DNA of 64,000 nucleotides from Microcoleus asticus IPMA8. GTDB lineage: Bacteria; Cyanobacteriota; Cyanobacteriia; Cyanobacteriales; Microcoleaceae. Of the stretch, positions 8,006 to 16,920 are shown piece after piece (position 1 is the stretch's first letter; each line of letters begins with the position of its first letter). A program made the position numbers and the translations under genes. The notes beneath the pieces were generated by a model. It searched no databases and had not been told where the DNA came from. It saw only the letters and a list, made by a program, of their open reading frames with translations. The stretch covers positions 21,469-85,468 of the forward strand of contig NZ_SRRZ01000012.1 in assembly GCF_013179805.1 (NCBI RefSeq). The letters are read 5' to 3'.

Positions 8006-8956
8006 CTAACTGTACAAAGACTGAATCCACTCCCATTCGCGCCTTAAACCTTCTTCTAAAGCAACCTGCGGCTGATAGCCTAAGATTTTATTGGCTTTAG
8101 ACACATCCGCGCTAGTGTGCCGCGCGTCTCCCCTAGCAGCTTCGGTAAAATCAATCCGAATTGGTCGATCGACAATTCTCTCTATTGTATCAATAACTTC
8201 TCTCAAAACTACCCGACTTCCCCCACCAATATTAAAAACTTCTCCCGCAGCTTCCGGAACCTCAGCCGCCGCTAAATTCGCAGCAACGCAATCGCTGATA
8301 AACGTAAAATCCCGCGTTTGCAATCCGTCACCGAAAATTGAAATCGCCTCATCAAACAAAATAGACTTAAAAAACTTGTGAAAAGCCATATCGGGGCGCT
8401 GTCTCGGCCCGTAAACAGTAAAATAGCGCAGCGAAGTAGTCGGAACGCCAAAATTTTTGTAATAAAGTCCGCACAAACGTTCACCGGCTAATTTCGTAAT
8501 TCCGTAGGGAGAAACTGGCTGCGGACAAGCGTTTTCATTCGTGGGAAAAGATTCAGCATTGCCGTAAATTGAAGAAGAAGAAGCATACACAAACTTTTGC
8601 AATTTTGGCGCATCTTTTGCTGCTTCTAACAATACTTGAGTGCTGTTAATATTGCGTTCGGTATAGCTGCGAAAACCGTCGCCCCAGCTAGCACGAACTC
8701 CTGCTTGCGCCGCCTGATGAAATATTACCTTAACCTCTGATAAAAGACCTCGCCAATTTAGAGACAAAATATCGCCTTCCACCAATTCAAAACCAGGATA
8801 CTTTTCAAATCGTGCAATATTCTTGCGCTTGAGGGTCGGATCGTAATAATCGTTGAACTCATCAACACCGATCACCGTTTCTCCTCGATTTAAAAGAGTT
8901 TCTACTAAGTTAGACCCAATAAATCCAGCCGCACCCGTAACAATTAAAATACTCAT
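8006..8956 (-). CDS. NAD-dependent sugar-nucleotide epimerase (UDP-glucuronate 4-epimerase/GalE-like)
   Basis: A 316-residue extended short-chain dehydrogenase. It has the NAD-binding GAAGFIG glycine motif at residues 8-14, an acidic residue after the second strand (GVDEFNDYYD), the catalytic Ser in YASSSSIYG and the Tyr-Lys pair in SPYGITKLAGE, plus the RYFTVYGPRQRPDMA substrate loop. The DEFNDYYDPTLKRKN segment is typical of UDP-glucuronate 4-epimerases and related enzymes. It would supply UDP-sugars to the transferases encoded just before it, although it lies on the opposite strand. A TAAAATC array sits immediately before its ATG. The exact sugar is inferred only at family level. Confidence 0.85.
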   Translation of the reverse strand: MSILIVTGAAGFIGSNLVETLLNRGETVIGVDEFNDYYDPTLKRKNIARFEKYPGFELVEGDILSLNWRGLLSEVKVIFHQAAQAGVRASWGDGFRSYTERNINSTQVLLEAAKDAPKLQKFVYASSSSIYGNAESFPTNENACPQPVSPYGITKLAGERLCGLYYKNFGVPTTSLRYFTVYGPRQRPDMAFHKFFKSILFDEAISIFGDGLQTRDFTFISDCVAANLAAAEVPEAAGEVFNIGGGSRVVLREVIDTIERIVDRPIRIDFTEAARGDARHTSADVSKANKILGYQPQVALEEGLRREWEWIQSLYS

Positions 8957-8957
8957 T

Positions 8958-8993
8958 CGATTTTAGATTTTAGATTTTAGATTTTAGATTTTA
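8958..8993 (-). repeat. TAAAATC heptad array next to a start codon
   Basis: About five tandem heptads run to within two bases of the epimerase ATG on the minus strand. The rest of the gap up to 9155 shows nothing recognisable apart from a short AACTAGATAACTAT repeat. Confidence 0.8.
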
Positions 8994-9155
8994 AATCTTG
9001 AAAATTTTACACAAATTACTGCATAAGTTGTCATTCTCTTCTTTCTCTTCATCTGATTGCTCGGCGGTTCCTAAAGCCTCTAATTAGGATAATCCTAGAT
9101 AACTAGATAACTATCAACCCCCTTGCTTCTCACAAAAGAGGTTGATAGTTAACTC

Positions 9156-9530
9156 TTATCCTTCAAAAGAATCCAGATCCAGCGCTTGGGAACCTCCCCG
9201 TTCTAGCTCGATCAAAAGCTTGCCTAGCTGAGTCCAAACTAGCCAGGCAGTCAGTACCGTCAGTGGCAAAGCTAGCGCATAACAAAGTAGTTTTGGGAAG
9301 GCAAAAATCTCCATCCCCGAAGCTAAAAATACACAAATTCCGCCAGCCATTCCCAGAAAAGGTATCAGCAATTGCAGCCCTTGCAGGTCAGCCAAAGTGC
9401 GAGTAGAACGATTTTTAGACCACAGTTGTACGGCTTGTTTGAGAGTTGCTTCAAATGCTAGGCCGGAAGCCATACCTGCTAGTAATCCAGCCGACATTAA
9501 AAAATAGGGAGGTTCTGGAAAATAATACAC
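9156..9530 (-). CDS. conserved membrane protein of unknown function
   Basis: A 124-residue protein with three to four hydrophobic segments: one near the N-terminus (FLMSAGLLAGMASGLAF), two in the middle (LLIPFLGMAGGICVFLA and FPKLLCYALALPLTVLTAWLV) and a charged C-terminus rich in Glu/Asp/Ser. I do not recognise the family. It lies 141 bases downstream of the ABC1/UbiB kinase gene on the same strand, separated by a CTTCCTT-rich stretch, so it may be co-transcribed with it. Confidence 0.6.
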   Translation of the reverse strand: MYYFPEPPYFLMSAGLLAGMASGLAFEATLKQAVQLWSKNRSTRTLADLQGLQLLIPFLGMAGGICVFLASGMEIFAFPKLLCYALALPLTVLTAWLVWTQLGKLLIELERGGSQALDLDSFEG

Positions 9531-9671
9531 GAATAATTCCTTAATTTGGGTAATTGGAAATTGGGAATTAGGAGTGGGGAATTGAGAATTTGGAATTTGG
9601 AATTGGCAAAAGTAGAATTATTTTTATTTCTTTTTCCCTCTTCCTTCTTCCCTCTTCCTTCTTCCTTCTAA
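9531..9671. repeat. heptad-type repeats in gap
   Basis: The gap holds GGAATTG-like repeats (about 9545-9605) and a CTTCCTT/CCCTCTT polypyrimidine array (about 9635-9670). No gene is visible. Confidence 0.6.
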
Positions 9672-11348
9672 TTAAAATCGAGTTAGCGCCGCTGCTCCTG
9701 TTGTGGAAAAATCCGCCAAAGCGCCTAGAGCAACGTTAAACAGGCGACCTGGTTGCAAGTCTTCCTTGACTAAGTTCCACAGGCGGCGAACTTCTTCGGT
9801 GTGGAGTCGATCGTCCTCTATCAAAGCCAATATCAATTGGCGTCTCAAAAACGACCCTTCATCTGACAGCAAATATTGCAAGCCTAGTTGGGCGGTGGGG
9901 AGCAAGTCGAAACTGCGATCGGATCGGGCGATCGCGATCATGTCCTCTAACCGGTTCCACTGGAATTTGCCATCTTTGAATAATACCTCAATCAGACGCC
10001 GCCGCAGTGCCGGAGATTCTCCGTTCAACAAACGCCGCGCTACATAAGGATACGCCACCTCGACTATCTTGAAATCGGGATTCAGCGTCAGGGCCAAACC
10101 TTCTTCTGTCACCAGAGAGCGAATAATTAAGGCAAATTTCGCCGGCACTCGGAAAGGATAATCGTACATCAACTCCGAAAACTGGTCTGTAATCGTTTTG
10201 AAGTTAAAATCTGACACCTTTTCGCCGACGATATCACCGAGTACAGATTCCAACGCCGGGACGATCGGCATAATATCTGTATCTGGAGTCAAAAAGCCAA
10301 GTTTGACAAAATCCTTGGCTAACTCTAAATAATCTTTGTTGATCAAATGAACGACAGAATCAACCAAAGTTTCTTTAGTTGTTTCTTCCATCTGATCCAT
10401 CATCCCAAAATCAATGTAAGCCATGCGGCCGTCCGCTAAGGCAAACAGATTTCCCGGATGGGGGTCAGCGTGAAAAAATCCGTGTTCCAGCAACTGCCGC
10501 AAACCGCTGCGGACTCCGACTTCAATTAAACTATCGGTATCCAAACCTGCGGCTTTAACACGTTCTATATCTGTCAGCTTGATACCCTCAATCCATTCGA
10601 GAGTCAGAACGCAATTTGATGTATAACGCCAGTAAATACTCGGAACTTTTACTGTCGGGTCGTCGGCAAAATTTGTAGCAAATTTCTCGGCGTTCCGTCC
10701 TTCATTGATATAATCAATTTCCTCGAACAATTTGATACCGAATTCATCGACTATTAAACAAAGGTCGTGACCGAGATTCAGCGGCAACAATGGGCCCAAC
10801 CATCCAGCCGCCCAGCGCATTAAATAAAGATCGAGGCTCAAGACTGGTAGCAAATTCGGTCGCTGAACCTTGACTGCTACTGCTTCTCCGGTGAGGAGGC
10901 GAGCTCGGTAGACTTGACCGAGACTTGCCGCTGCGACAGGTTCGGGGGAGATTTCGCTATAGGTTTCGCTAATTTTGCGATCGAGTTGCGCTTCAATAAT
11001 CTCGAAAGCGCGCACCGAGTCAAACGGCGGCAATTGATCCTGAAGTTTGATCAATTCTTCGAGAAAGTCTTTGCGGATCAAATCCGGTCTGGTAGAAAGG
11101 GCTTGGCCGACTTTTATGAAAGTTGGGCCCAAGCGAGTGAGTATTTGTCGCAGGTGGGCGGCCCGTTCCGGCTGGTGTGCTGCGACTTCGTGCTGCCAAC
11201 TGTCCCACAGCATCCCCAGCACGAAGCCCGCAAAAGACCAAATAACGGTAATTGCGCGCCAAATTGCTTTCCAAGGACGGTTGCGGTAATAATGAGCGAT
11301 CGCTTGTGGATCGTAGCGTCTAGCCTGAGTGAATTGATACTGAGGCAC
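9672..11348 (-). CDS. ABC1/UbiB (AarF) family atypical kinase
   Basis: A 558-residue member of the UbiB/ADCK family. The family signature KxGQ appears as FIKVGQALSTRPDL near residue 78, the Ala-rich nucleotide loop as VAAASLGQVYRARL near 140, the catalytic segment as FFHADPHPGNLF near 293 and the DFG-equivalent as YIDFGMMD near 312. In this family the KxGQ domain folds over the active site; members support quinone (plastoquinone, tocopherol) biosynthesis or lipid homeostasis. C-terminal hydrophobic stretches of the longest family members are weak here. The length is typical for cyanobacterial copies, which occur in several paralogues per genome. The small membrane protein gene follows on the same strand. 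Confidence 0.88.
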   Translation of the reverse strand: MPQYQFTQARRYDPQAIAHYYRNRPWKAIWRAITVIWSFAGFVLGMLWDSWQHEVAAHQPERAAHLRQILTRLGPTFIKVGQALSTRPDLIRKDFLEELIKLQDQLPPFDSVRAFEIIEAQLDRKISETYSEISPEPVAAASLGQVYRARLLTGEAVAVKVQRPNLLPVLSLDLYLMRWAAGWLGPLLPLNLGHDLCLIVDEFGIKLFEEIDYINEGRNAEKFATNFADDPTVKVPSIYWRYTSNCVLTLEWIEGIKLTDIERVKAAGLDTDSLIEVGVRSGLRQLLEHGFFHADPHPGNLFALADGRMAYIDFGMMDQMEETTKETLVDSVVHLINKDYLELAKDFVKLGFLTPDTDIMPIVPALESVLGDIVGEKVSDFNFKTITDQFSELMYDYPFRVPAKFALIIRSLVTEEGLALTLNPDFKIVEVAYPYVARRLLNGESPALRRRLIEVLFKDGKFQWNRLEDMIAIARSDRSFDLLPTAQLGLQYLLSDEGSFLRRQLILALIEDDRLHTEEVRRLWNLVKEDLQPGRLFNVALGALADFSTTGAAALTRF

Positions 11349-11398
11349 TCGTTTATTTTCCTCTTATCTTCTGAAAATTACAGGTTAAATTGAGAATT

Positions 11399-11535
11399 GG
11401 GCATCGGGCATCGGGCATCGGGCATCGGGTATCGGGCATCGGGGATGGGAAGTCGAAAGTTCAAACATTCTTTATTCTTCCTTCTTCCTTCTTCCTCTTC
11501 CTTCTTCCTTCTTCCTTCTTCCTTCTTCCTTCTTC
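11399..11535. repeat. two heptad arrays (GGGCATC and CTTCCTT)
   Basis: About six GGGCATC units (11399-11444) are followed by about eight CTTCCTT-type units (11475-11535). They lie in a 550-base gap (11349-11898) upstream of the UbiB-like gene, where no coding region is visible. Confidence 0.8.
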
Positions 11536-11744
11536 ATCATTGACCGATCGCATTGCAAGTTTTAGGCGAGCGGAAAATGCACCCGTTCGAGGCGGATTGC
11601 TAGCCTAAATTTGTTTCTTTTCATTAAATATAGTACATAAAAGTACAAGTGATCGGTCAAAATACTTAACGGCTCTCCCTGACCCACCCCAAAAACGGAT
11701 ACGCTGCCACGTACTTAAGTCGTGGAAAGATAAAAATTTTAGAC

Positions 11745-11813
11745 CCTAGTTCAAGCTCCCAGATTTATCTGTGGAGTAATTCTAAAATCTAAAATCTAAA
11801 ATCTAAAATCGAC
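11745..11813 (+). repeat. diverged fragment of the ~150 bp dispersed repeat
   Basis: AGCTCCCAGATTTATCTGTG followed by GAGTAAT and four TAAAATC heptads corresponds, with several changes, to the right half of the repeat at 28895-29042 and 59068-59222. Confidence 0.6.
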
Positions 11814-11898
11814 TGACCGCTGCACATTCTCACAGCACTGCAACCCTGCAATTCTTTTCTCCTCCTGCATTTCCCTCGCTTCTGCCATCGCGCCAAAG

Positions 11899-13056
11899 CT
11901 ACCGGATGCGATCGCCCTTTGCCAAGCAATCTTTCAGCCCATAAATCGTCCGCTCTTGTTGATCCCTCGACAGTTCGGGAAACATCGGCAAAGACAAGAC
12001 CTCGCGACAAACTTGCTCGGCCTGTGGCAACTGACCGGGGAGATAGCCCAAAGATTTGTAAACAGGTTGCAGGTGCAAAGGTAACGGATAGTAAACCATC
12101 GAACCGATGCCGGATTCCTGCAACTGAGCCCGCATCCAATCTCGAAAATTGCTAGAGGGATTTTGCGCGTCTTCTGGACTTGTCAGCCGGATCGTGTATT
12201 GATTCCAAACTCCTTTTGCTTCCGGCAATTCTTTGGGAACGGCAACTCCGGGCACGCGGGAGAGAAATTCGCTGTAAAGTGTCGCTTTCTCCTGCCGCTG
12301 AGCGTTCCAACTGTCGAGATACCGCAATTTAATGCTGAGAATCACCGCTTGCAGGGCATCTAAACGGCTGTTGTACCCGATTTCTTCGTAGAAATATCTA
12401 GAAGACTGTCCGTGTTCTTTGAGCACTCGCATCGAAGCTGCGAGGGCTGGATCATTTGTCGTCACCGCCCCACCGTCACCGCAAGCGCCTAAGTTCTTGG
12501 TCGGATAAAAACTGAAGCAGCCGACATGACCAATGCTGCCGACTTTTCGAGACTGCCACTCGGCCCCGACAGACTGCGCGCAATCTTCAATTACGGCTAA
12601 ATTGTGCCGAGTCGCAATTTCCATCAGCCGAGTCATGTCTACCGGTTGGCCGAAGATGTGTACTGGCATAATTGCCTTAGTTTTGTCGGTAATTGCGGCT
12701 TCGAGGAGCTCGACATCCAGATTAAAAGTCCCGCTGTCAATATCGACAAATACGGGAGTTGCACCGACGGCGCTAATTACCTCAGCCGAAGCAAAAAAGG
12801 TAAAAGGAGTGGTAATCACTTCATCGCCGGGGCCAATTTTGAGGGCTCGCAAGGCCAAAATCAGGGCATCGGTGCCGGAGTTGCAGCCAACGCACTCGGA
12901 AACTCCCGTGTAGTCGGCGAACTCTCGTTCAAAACTCTTTACGACCGGGCCGCCTACGTAGCCGCCAGAGGCAAGCACTTTTTGCACTGCAGCGCTTATC
13001 TCATCGCCAATCTGCGCGTATTGGCGGGTTAAGTCGAGGGGGGGGACATTATTCAC
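11899..13056 (-). CDS. DegT/DnrJ/EryC1/StrS-family PLP aminotransferase
   Basis: A 385-residue sugar aminotransferase of the DegT family. The N-terminus is the typical MNNVPPLDLTRQY, the cofactor-stacking and phosphate segments are CNSGTDAL and TPFTFFAS, the aspartate that pairs with the pyridine nitrogen is in VIEDCAQSVGA, and the PLP lysine is Lys187 in FYPTKNLGACGDGG. Such enzymes transaminate keto-sugars attached to nucleotides, giving amino sugars for surface glycans or glycosylated products. Placement a few kb from an epimerase and transferases fits this. No partner dehydrogenase or acyltransferase gene is adjacent. Confidence 0.9.
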   Translation of the reverse strand: MNNVPPLDLTRQYAQIGDEISAAVQKVLASGGYVGGPVVKSFEREFADYTGVSECVGCNSGTDALILALRALKIGPGDEVITTPFTFFASAEVISAVGATPVFVDIDSGTFNLDVELLEAAITDKTKAIMPVHIFGQPVDMTRLMEIATRHNLAVIEDCAQSVGAEWQSRKVGSIGHVGCFSFYPTKNLGACGDGGAVTTNDPALAASMRVLKEHGQSSRYFYEEIGYNSRLDALQAVILSIKLRYLDSWNAQRQEKATLYSEFLSRVPGVAVPKELPEAKGVWNQYTIRLTSPEDAQNPSSNFRDWMRAQLQESGIGSMVYYPLPLHLQPVYKSLGYLPGQLPQAEQVCREVLSLPMFPELSRDQQERTIYGLKDCLAKGDRIR

Positions 13057-13183
13057 TCTTCACACCACAAATTTCAACCATTATCAAAGCAAATTCTTGC
13101 AGCAAAACTGTTTCTCAGAAACCTTTATTGCAATATCTTATATTTGGACAGGCAAACAATCACATTATCGAAAGGGTTCTCCG

Positions 13184-13963
13184 GTGTTAATTCTGCTAGA
13201 TTTTACAGATTTGGGTTGGGCTTTGGGGATGGTGGCGATCGCGATCGGGCTTTCGGCGTGGCAAGGATTGGGATTGGAGGGGGCGATCGCGATCGCCGCG
13301 GGGCGCACCCTGATCCAGCTAATCTTAGTCGGGTACGTACTCGCAGTCGTATTTGACCCCGAGGGGAAAAATCCTTGGCTAGTTTTAGCAGTTTTAGCAA
13401 TCATGCTGACAACAGCTAGCATGGTGGCCAGCAACCGCATCAGCAAAAAAATCAAGAACTTACTGCCCTTAGTTTGGGGTTCAATTTTTATCAGTACGGC
13501 CTTGACTCTCGCCTATACAAACTTGCTAATTTTGCAACCTGACCCTTGGTACGAACCGCAATACCTGATTCCTTTAGCGGGTATGATTTTGGGCAATGCC
13601 ATGAACTCCGGGGCGATCGCGGGCGAAAGACTTGTGAGTACAGTTAATAGCAGCCAGTTAGAAATAGAAACCCATTTAAGTTTAGGTTCGACGCCGCAGC
13701 AAGCAGTAAAGCAGTACCGCAAAGATGCTATCAAAGCTGGATTAATCCCGACATTAAACACAATGACGGTGGTAGGAATCGTAACTTTACCCGGGATGAT
13801 GACAGGTCAAATGCTGAGCGGTGTCAGTCCTCTCGATGCAGCATCTTACCAGATTTTGATTATGTTTGTGTTAGCGCTGGCAACTGTAATCGCAACTCTG
13901 CTGTTGACAGAGGGATTGTCCCGGAAGTTTTTCAATCAAGATGCACAATTGATAAAATGGTAA
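13184..13963 (+). CDS. fetB: FetB/UPF0014-family membrane permease
   Basis: A membrane protein with about seven hydrophobic segments that matches the UPF0014/FetB family: GRTLIQLILVGYVL in the first helices, PLAGMILGNAMNSG, LSLGSTPQQAVKQYRKDAIKAGLIPT and VGIVTLPGMMTGQML. In Escherichia coli FetB pairs with the FetA ATPase for iron export. The GTG at 13184 is chosen because AAAGGG stands about 8 bases upstream and the resulting 259 residues equal the family length; an upstream ATG at 13097 would add 29 atypical residues. No FetA-like ATPase gene is adjacent, so the partner must be encoded elsewhere. The gene is divergent from the aminotransferase gene. Confidence 0.82.
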   Translation: MLILLDFTDLGWALGMVAIAIGLSAWQGLGLEGAIAIAAGRTLIQLILVGYVLAVVFDPEGKNPWLVLAVLAIMLTTASMVASNRISKKIKNLLPLVWGSIFISTALTLAYTNLLILQPDPWYEPQYLIPLAGMILGNAMNSGAIAGERLVSTVNSSQLEIETHLSLGSTPQQAVKQYRKDAIKAGLIPTLNTMTVVGIVTLPGMMTGQMLSGVSPLDAASYQILIMFVLALATVIATLLLTEGLSRKFFNQDAQLIKW

Positions 13964-14100
13964 TTGGTTATTGGGAATTTGGCATTGGTTATTGGGAATT
14001 TGGCATTAATAATTGGGCATTGATAATTGGTAATATAATGTATGTAGGAACTTGCATTTAGCCTTATTTTATTGAACAGGCTTTCCGGCCTGTTCCACAC
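13964..14100. repeat. ATTGGGAATTTGGC-type repeats and a small hairpin
   Basis: Tandem TTATTGGGAATTTGGCATTGG-like units fill 13964-14035. GAACAGGC (14074-14081) and GCCTGTTC (14088-14095) form an 8-base stem of a kind dispersed in cyanobacterial genomes. Confidence 0.6.
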
Positions 14101-14164
14101 AGAGTGAGTTATCTTGTGGGGTGAGCAGAATAGCCCGCCCCAGTCATCACTAAGGAGAATAGCC

Positions 14165-14803
14165 ATGATTCAAACTGCAACTAAACCGCTAACTTTTGAA
14201 GAATTTGCGGAATGGAAGCCCGAAAATGCACGTTATGAACTGCACAATGGAGAGATTGTTGAAATGTCACAGCCATTAGGAGAGCATGAAGAAGTTATCA
14301 GTTTTTTAGGTTCAGAGTTAAACGCTGAGTCCAGAAGGCGAAAACTTCCGTACATTTTCCCCAAACAAGCCTTAGTTAAAAAGATCGAAAACCTCTCTGC
14401 TTATTCTCCAGATATTTTGATATTAAACCGCCAAAATTTAGCATCAGAACCTCTGTGGCAAAAGTTCTCAACTGTGACTCAAGGCGAATCAATTCCGCTG
14501 GTTATTGAAGTAGTTAGCACTAACTGGCAAGATGACTACATCAGGAAAGTGGGCGAATATGAACTAATCGGGATTCCTGAATATTGGATTGTGGATTATC
14601 TCGGGTTGGGTGGCCGCAGGTTGATCGGAAATCCCAAGCAACCGACTATTTCGATTTATCGGTTGATTGATGATGAGTACGAAGTTAGTCAATTTCGGGG
14701 AGATGACAACATCGAATCCGCAGCTTTTCCAGAGTTGAATTTGACGGCGCAACAAGTTTTTCAAGCTGGATTGACTGCGGGTGAAATTGCTGGTGATGCG
14801 TGA
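14165..14803 (+). CDS. Uma2-family (PD-(D/E)XK-fold) putative endonuclease
   Basis: A 212-residue protein of the Uma2 (DUF820) family, which is greatly expanded in cyanobacteria. Typical segments are LTFEEFAEWKPENARYELHN at the start, the acidic Asp in YSPDILIL near residue 83 and the Glu in PLVIEVVSTNW near 115, then YELIGIPEYWIVD. The ATG at 14165 is preceded by AAGGAG with ideal spacing and makes the N-terminus match the family; an upstream in-frame start at 14114 is less likely. Function is unknown; members are suspected to be nuclease remnants or mobile-element related. A second, different copy is at 26393-26992. Confidence 0.85.
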   Translation: MIQTATKPLTFEEFAEWKPENARYELHNGEIVEMSQPLGEHEEVISFLGSELNAESRRRKLPYIFPKQALVKKIENLSAYSPDILILNRQNLASEPLWQKFSTVTQGESIPLVIEVVSTNWQDDYIRKVGEYELIGIPEYWIVDYLGLGGRRLIGNPKQPTISIYRLIDDEYEVSQFRGDDNIESAAFPELNLTAQQVFQAGLTAGEIAGDA

Positions 14804-14866
14804 GTGTAAATATTGCGATCGTTCTGACTGACAAATTTTTCGCCCTCACGCACCCTACAACTACAA

Positions 14867-16756
14867 CTACTTCGGTTCGTGACTCGCAATGCGCTTGCCT
14901 TCGCCATCGTACACCTGCATCGGGATTTTGGCGTTTTCGGCGATCGCCTCCAAGGCTTTTTGCAATGTTTGAACGTGCTTCTCTACGGCTTGGCGAGTCT
15001 TGGTAGCGTTATTGTTTTCAGCTTGGATGAAAGTTTGTTGCAGTTTCTGCACGTAATTAGGAGTCATCTGCACGGCAATCAAACCTTTGCTAACAGTATA
15101 GTCGCAAATCTTGGGGTTGCCTTTACAAGTTCTATCTAAATCGGTGCGGGCTTTTTGCAGGTTTCTTTCTTCCTGCAACCTTACTTCTGCTTGCTGCAAG
15201 GAAGTTTTGTAGGAAGCGAGCAGCGGTTGGGCTTTCTCGGAAAATGAAGTTGCCGCCGGCACTTGCTCCGCGTAACTCAAAGCTCTCCGCCAGTATTCTG
15301 ATGCTTTAAACCAGGCGTTTTTGCCCTCAAAAATTCGAGCTTCCGCTGCTAAAGTCACAGCTTGAGTATACGCATTTTCCGAAATTCCTTCGACATTTTT
15401 GCGCTCGCGAGCTTCTGAAAGTTTGGTTTCGTATTTGGGAACTAGCAGTTTAGCTTGTTGGTAAGATGTCGTGCTCGTGGGAATTTCTGATAGGATGTCG
15501 AGGGATTCTTCCCAACCTGATTGCACTTGAGCCCAAGTCTCGGCTGTCTGAGCTACGGCTTCGCGAGCTTCTGCTATTTGGGCTGTATTTTTGGCGGCGA
15601 GCAGCGTTTTTTCGGCTTGTTTCTCTGTGCTTAACTGCCGATTTCCAGTTGCTACATTCTTCCGGTATTCTTTTGACTTTCTCTGAGCAAACGGATAAAC
15701 TGGGCTGTCTGTGGGGATTTCTCCGAGTTCGGCGATCGCACTTTGCCACAGAGCTTGCGCTTCCTGACCGTTCTCGGCCGAATAAGGCGGATTTTGGGTT
15801 TTCTGGGCTGCCGACTGTGCGAAGCGCGCTGCATCGATCGCAGAGTTTAAATTTTGATTTTGCTTCCGGTAGTTTTCCAGGGCGCTTTGAGCTTCACCGC
15901 GATGAATTGACCAGGAGGGAATCGGTTCTAAAAGGGCGATCGCCTGTTTTAACTGTCGCTGCGCTTCTTGGGGACTGTTGGCAACTTTTGACGTTTTCAG
16001 CGTCTTCGTCGAATTCTCGCTCAACTGCTTGGCATTAGCTAATGCAGTACATTCTCCGATGACGCAGGGGCGGCTCAGCATATAATAACCGCCTGCCAAA
16101 ATTAGCGCCGCCATGCTGACCATTCCTGCAGCAGCCAGCATCGCAAACGGTGAATGCTTGGTTTTTTGGGCAACTGTTACCGCTTCCATATCCAGCGGAT
16201 TGAAGGGATTTTCTGCAAAATCTGTCGGTATTGCAGCTACCTTAAAGGCGATCGGATCGGAATTGCTGGAACTCTCAGAAAAATTGGGGAAATATTCTTC
16301 ATCCCACGCATCTTTCCCATCCGTTCCTAACGGTATCTCTTCCTCTACATCCGCCGTCTGTGCCGCATTTTCTGTTAAAACTATCCCGGTTTCTGCTGCG
16401 GGGATATTCTCTGTTTTTTTGAACAACTGCACTGTTTTGGCTCTAGACAAAACAGGCTGGTGCATGGTAAAAGAATGGAAAGCATAAGGCTGTTTTTGCC
16501 CGGTAATTTTTAGGCAAAGTCCAATCTGTTGAATAGATTCCGGTTCAATTTCGATAATTGCTGCTTCTAGCACCGCAAAAGTCGGTTTTGCTTTGAGAAC
16601 TAAACTGCGCGGGTGTTCTCCCACAACCGTTAAAGAGTCATCTCGAAAATCGCAACTAATATAAAGCGGTAAATTTTTAAATCCGGCTGCTTGCAAGTGC
16701 TGCTGCAACTTTACTTCTAGAATTTGGGCGTTGGTTTGTCGCGCTGCTACTGTCAT
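14867..16756 (-). CDS. single-pass membrane protein with long coiled-coil-like region
   Basis: A 629-residue protein of unknown function. Residues 1-105 form a compact folded region (starting VAARQTNAQILEVKLQQHLQ) with alternating strands. An acidic linker follows, then one hydrophobic segment (FAMLAAAGMVSMAALILAGG) near residue 210. The rest is Ala/Gln/Glu/Lys-rich and predicted helical, with degenerate repeats built around SAENGQEAQALWQSAIAELG-like units, resembling tetratricopeptide-like or coiled-coil repeats. The likely topology is a cytoplasmic N-terminus and a periplasmic helical part, or the reverse. It lies convergent to the Uma2 gene, separated by 63 bases. I do not recognise a named family. 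Confidence 0.7.
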   Translation of the reverse strand: MTVAARQTNAQILEVKLQQHLQAAGFKNLPLYISCDFRDDSLTVVGEHPRSLVLKAKPTFAVLEAAIIEIEPESIQQIGLCLKITGQKQPYAFHSFTMHQPVLSRAKTVQLFKKTENIPAAETGIVLTENAAQTADVEEEIPLGTDGKDAWDEEYFPNFSESSSNSDPIAFKVAAIPTDFAENPFNPLDMEAVTVAQKTKHSPFAMLAAAGMVSMAALILAGGYYMLSRPCVIGECTALANAKQLSENSTKTLKTSKVANSPQEAQRQLKQAIALLEPIPSWSIHRGEAQSALENYRKQNQNLNSAIDAARFAQSAAQKTQNPPYSAENGQEAQALWQSAIAELGEIPTDSPVYPFAQRKSKEYRKNVATGNRQLSTEKQAEKTLLAAKNTAQIAEAREAVAQTAETWAQVQSGWEESLDILSEIPTSTTSYQQAKLLVPKYETKLSEARERKNVEGISENAYTQAVTLAAEARIFEGKNAWFKASEYWRRALSYAEQVPAATSFSEKAQPLLASYKTSLQQAEVRLQEERNLQKARTDLDRTCKGNPKICDYTVSKGLIAVQMTPNYVQKLQQTFIQAENNNATKTRQAVEKHVQTLQKALEAIAENAKIPMQVYDGEGKRIASHEPK

Positions 16757-16920
16757 ATTTTTCCTCTGTCTGAGATCACCATTTTCGATTTTTGATTGGG
16801 AATTTTAGATTTTAGATTGCAGAACTGTCGGGATTTTTGATTTGTTTGAACTTTGACACCAATTCATCCCAAATCTTAACTCTTAAAATTCAAGTTGCAA
16901 CAAAATCTTAACTCTCAAAT

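Noticed and set aside
11399..11535. Possible CRISPR array
   Set aside because: Units are seven bases and directly tandem, without spacers; no cas genes in the window.
13097..13183. N-terminal extension of the FetB-like protein from ATG 13097
   Set aside because: The 29 extra residues are not like the family, and a ribosome site stands before GTG 13184.
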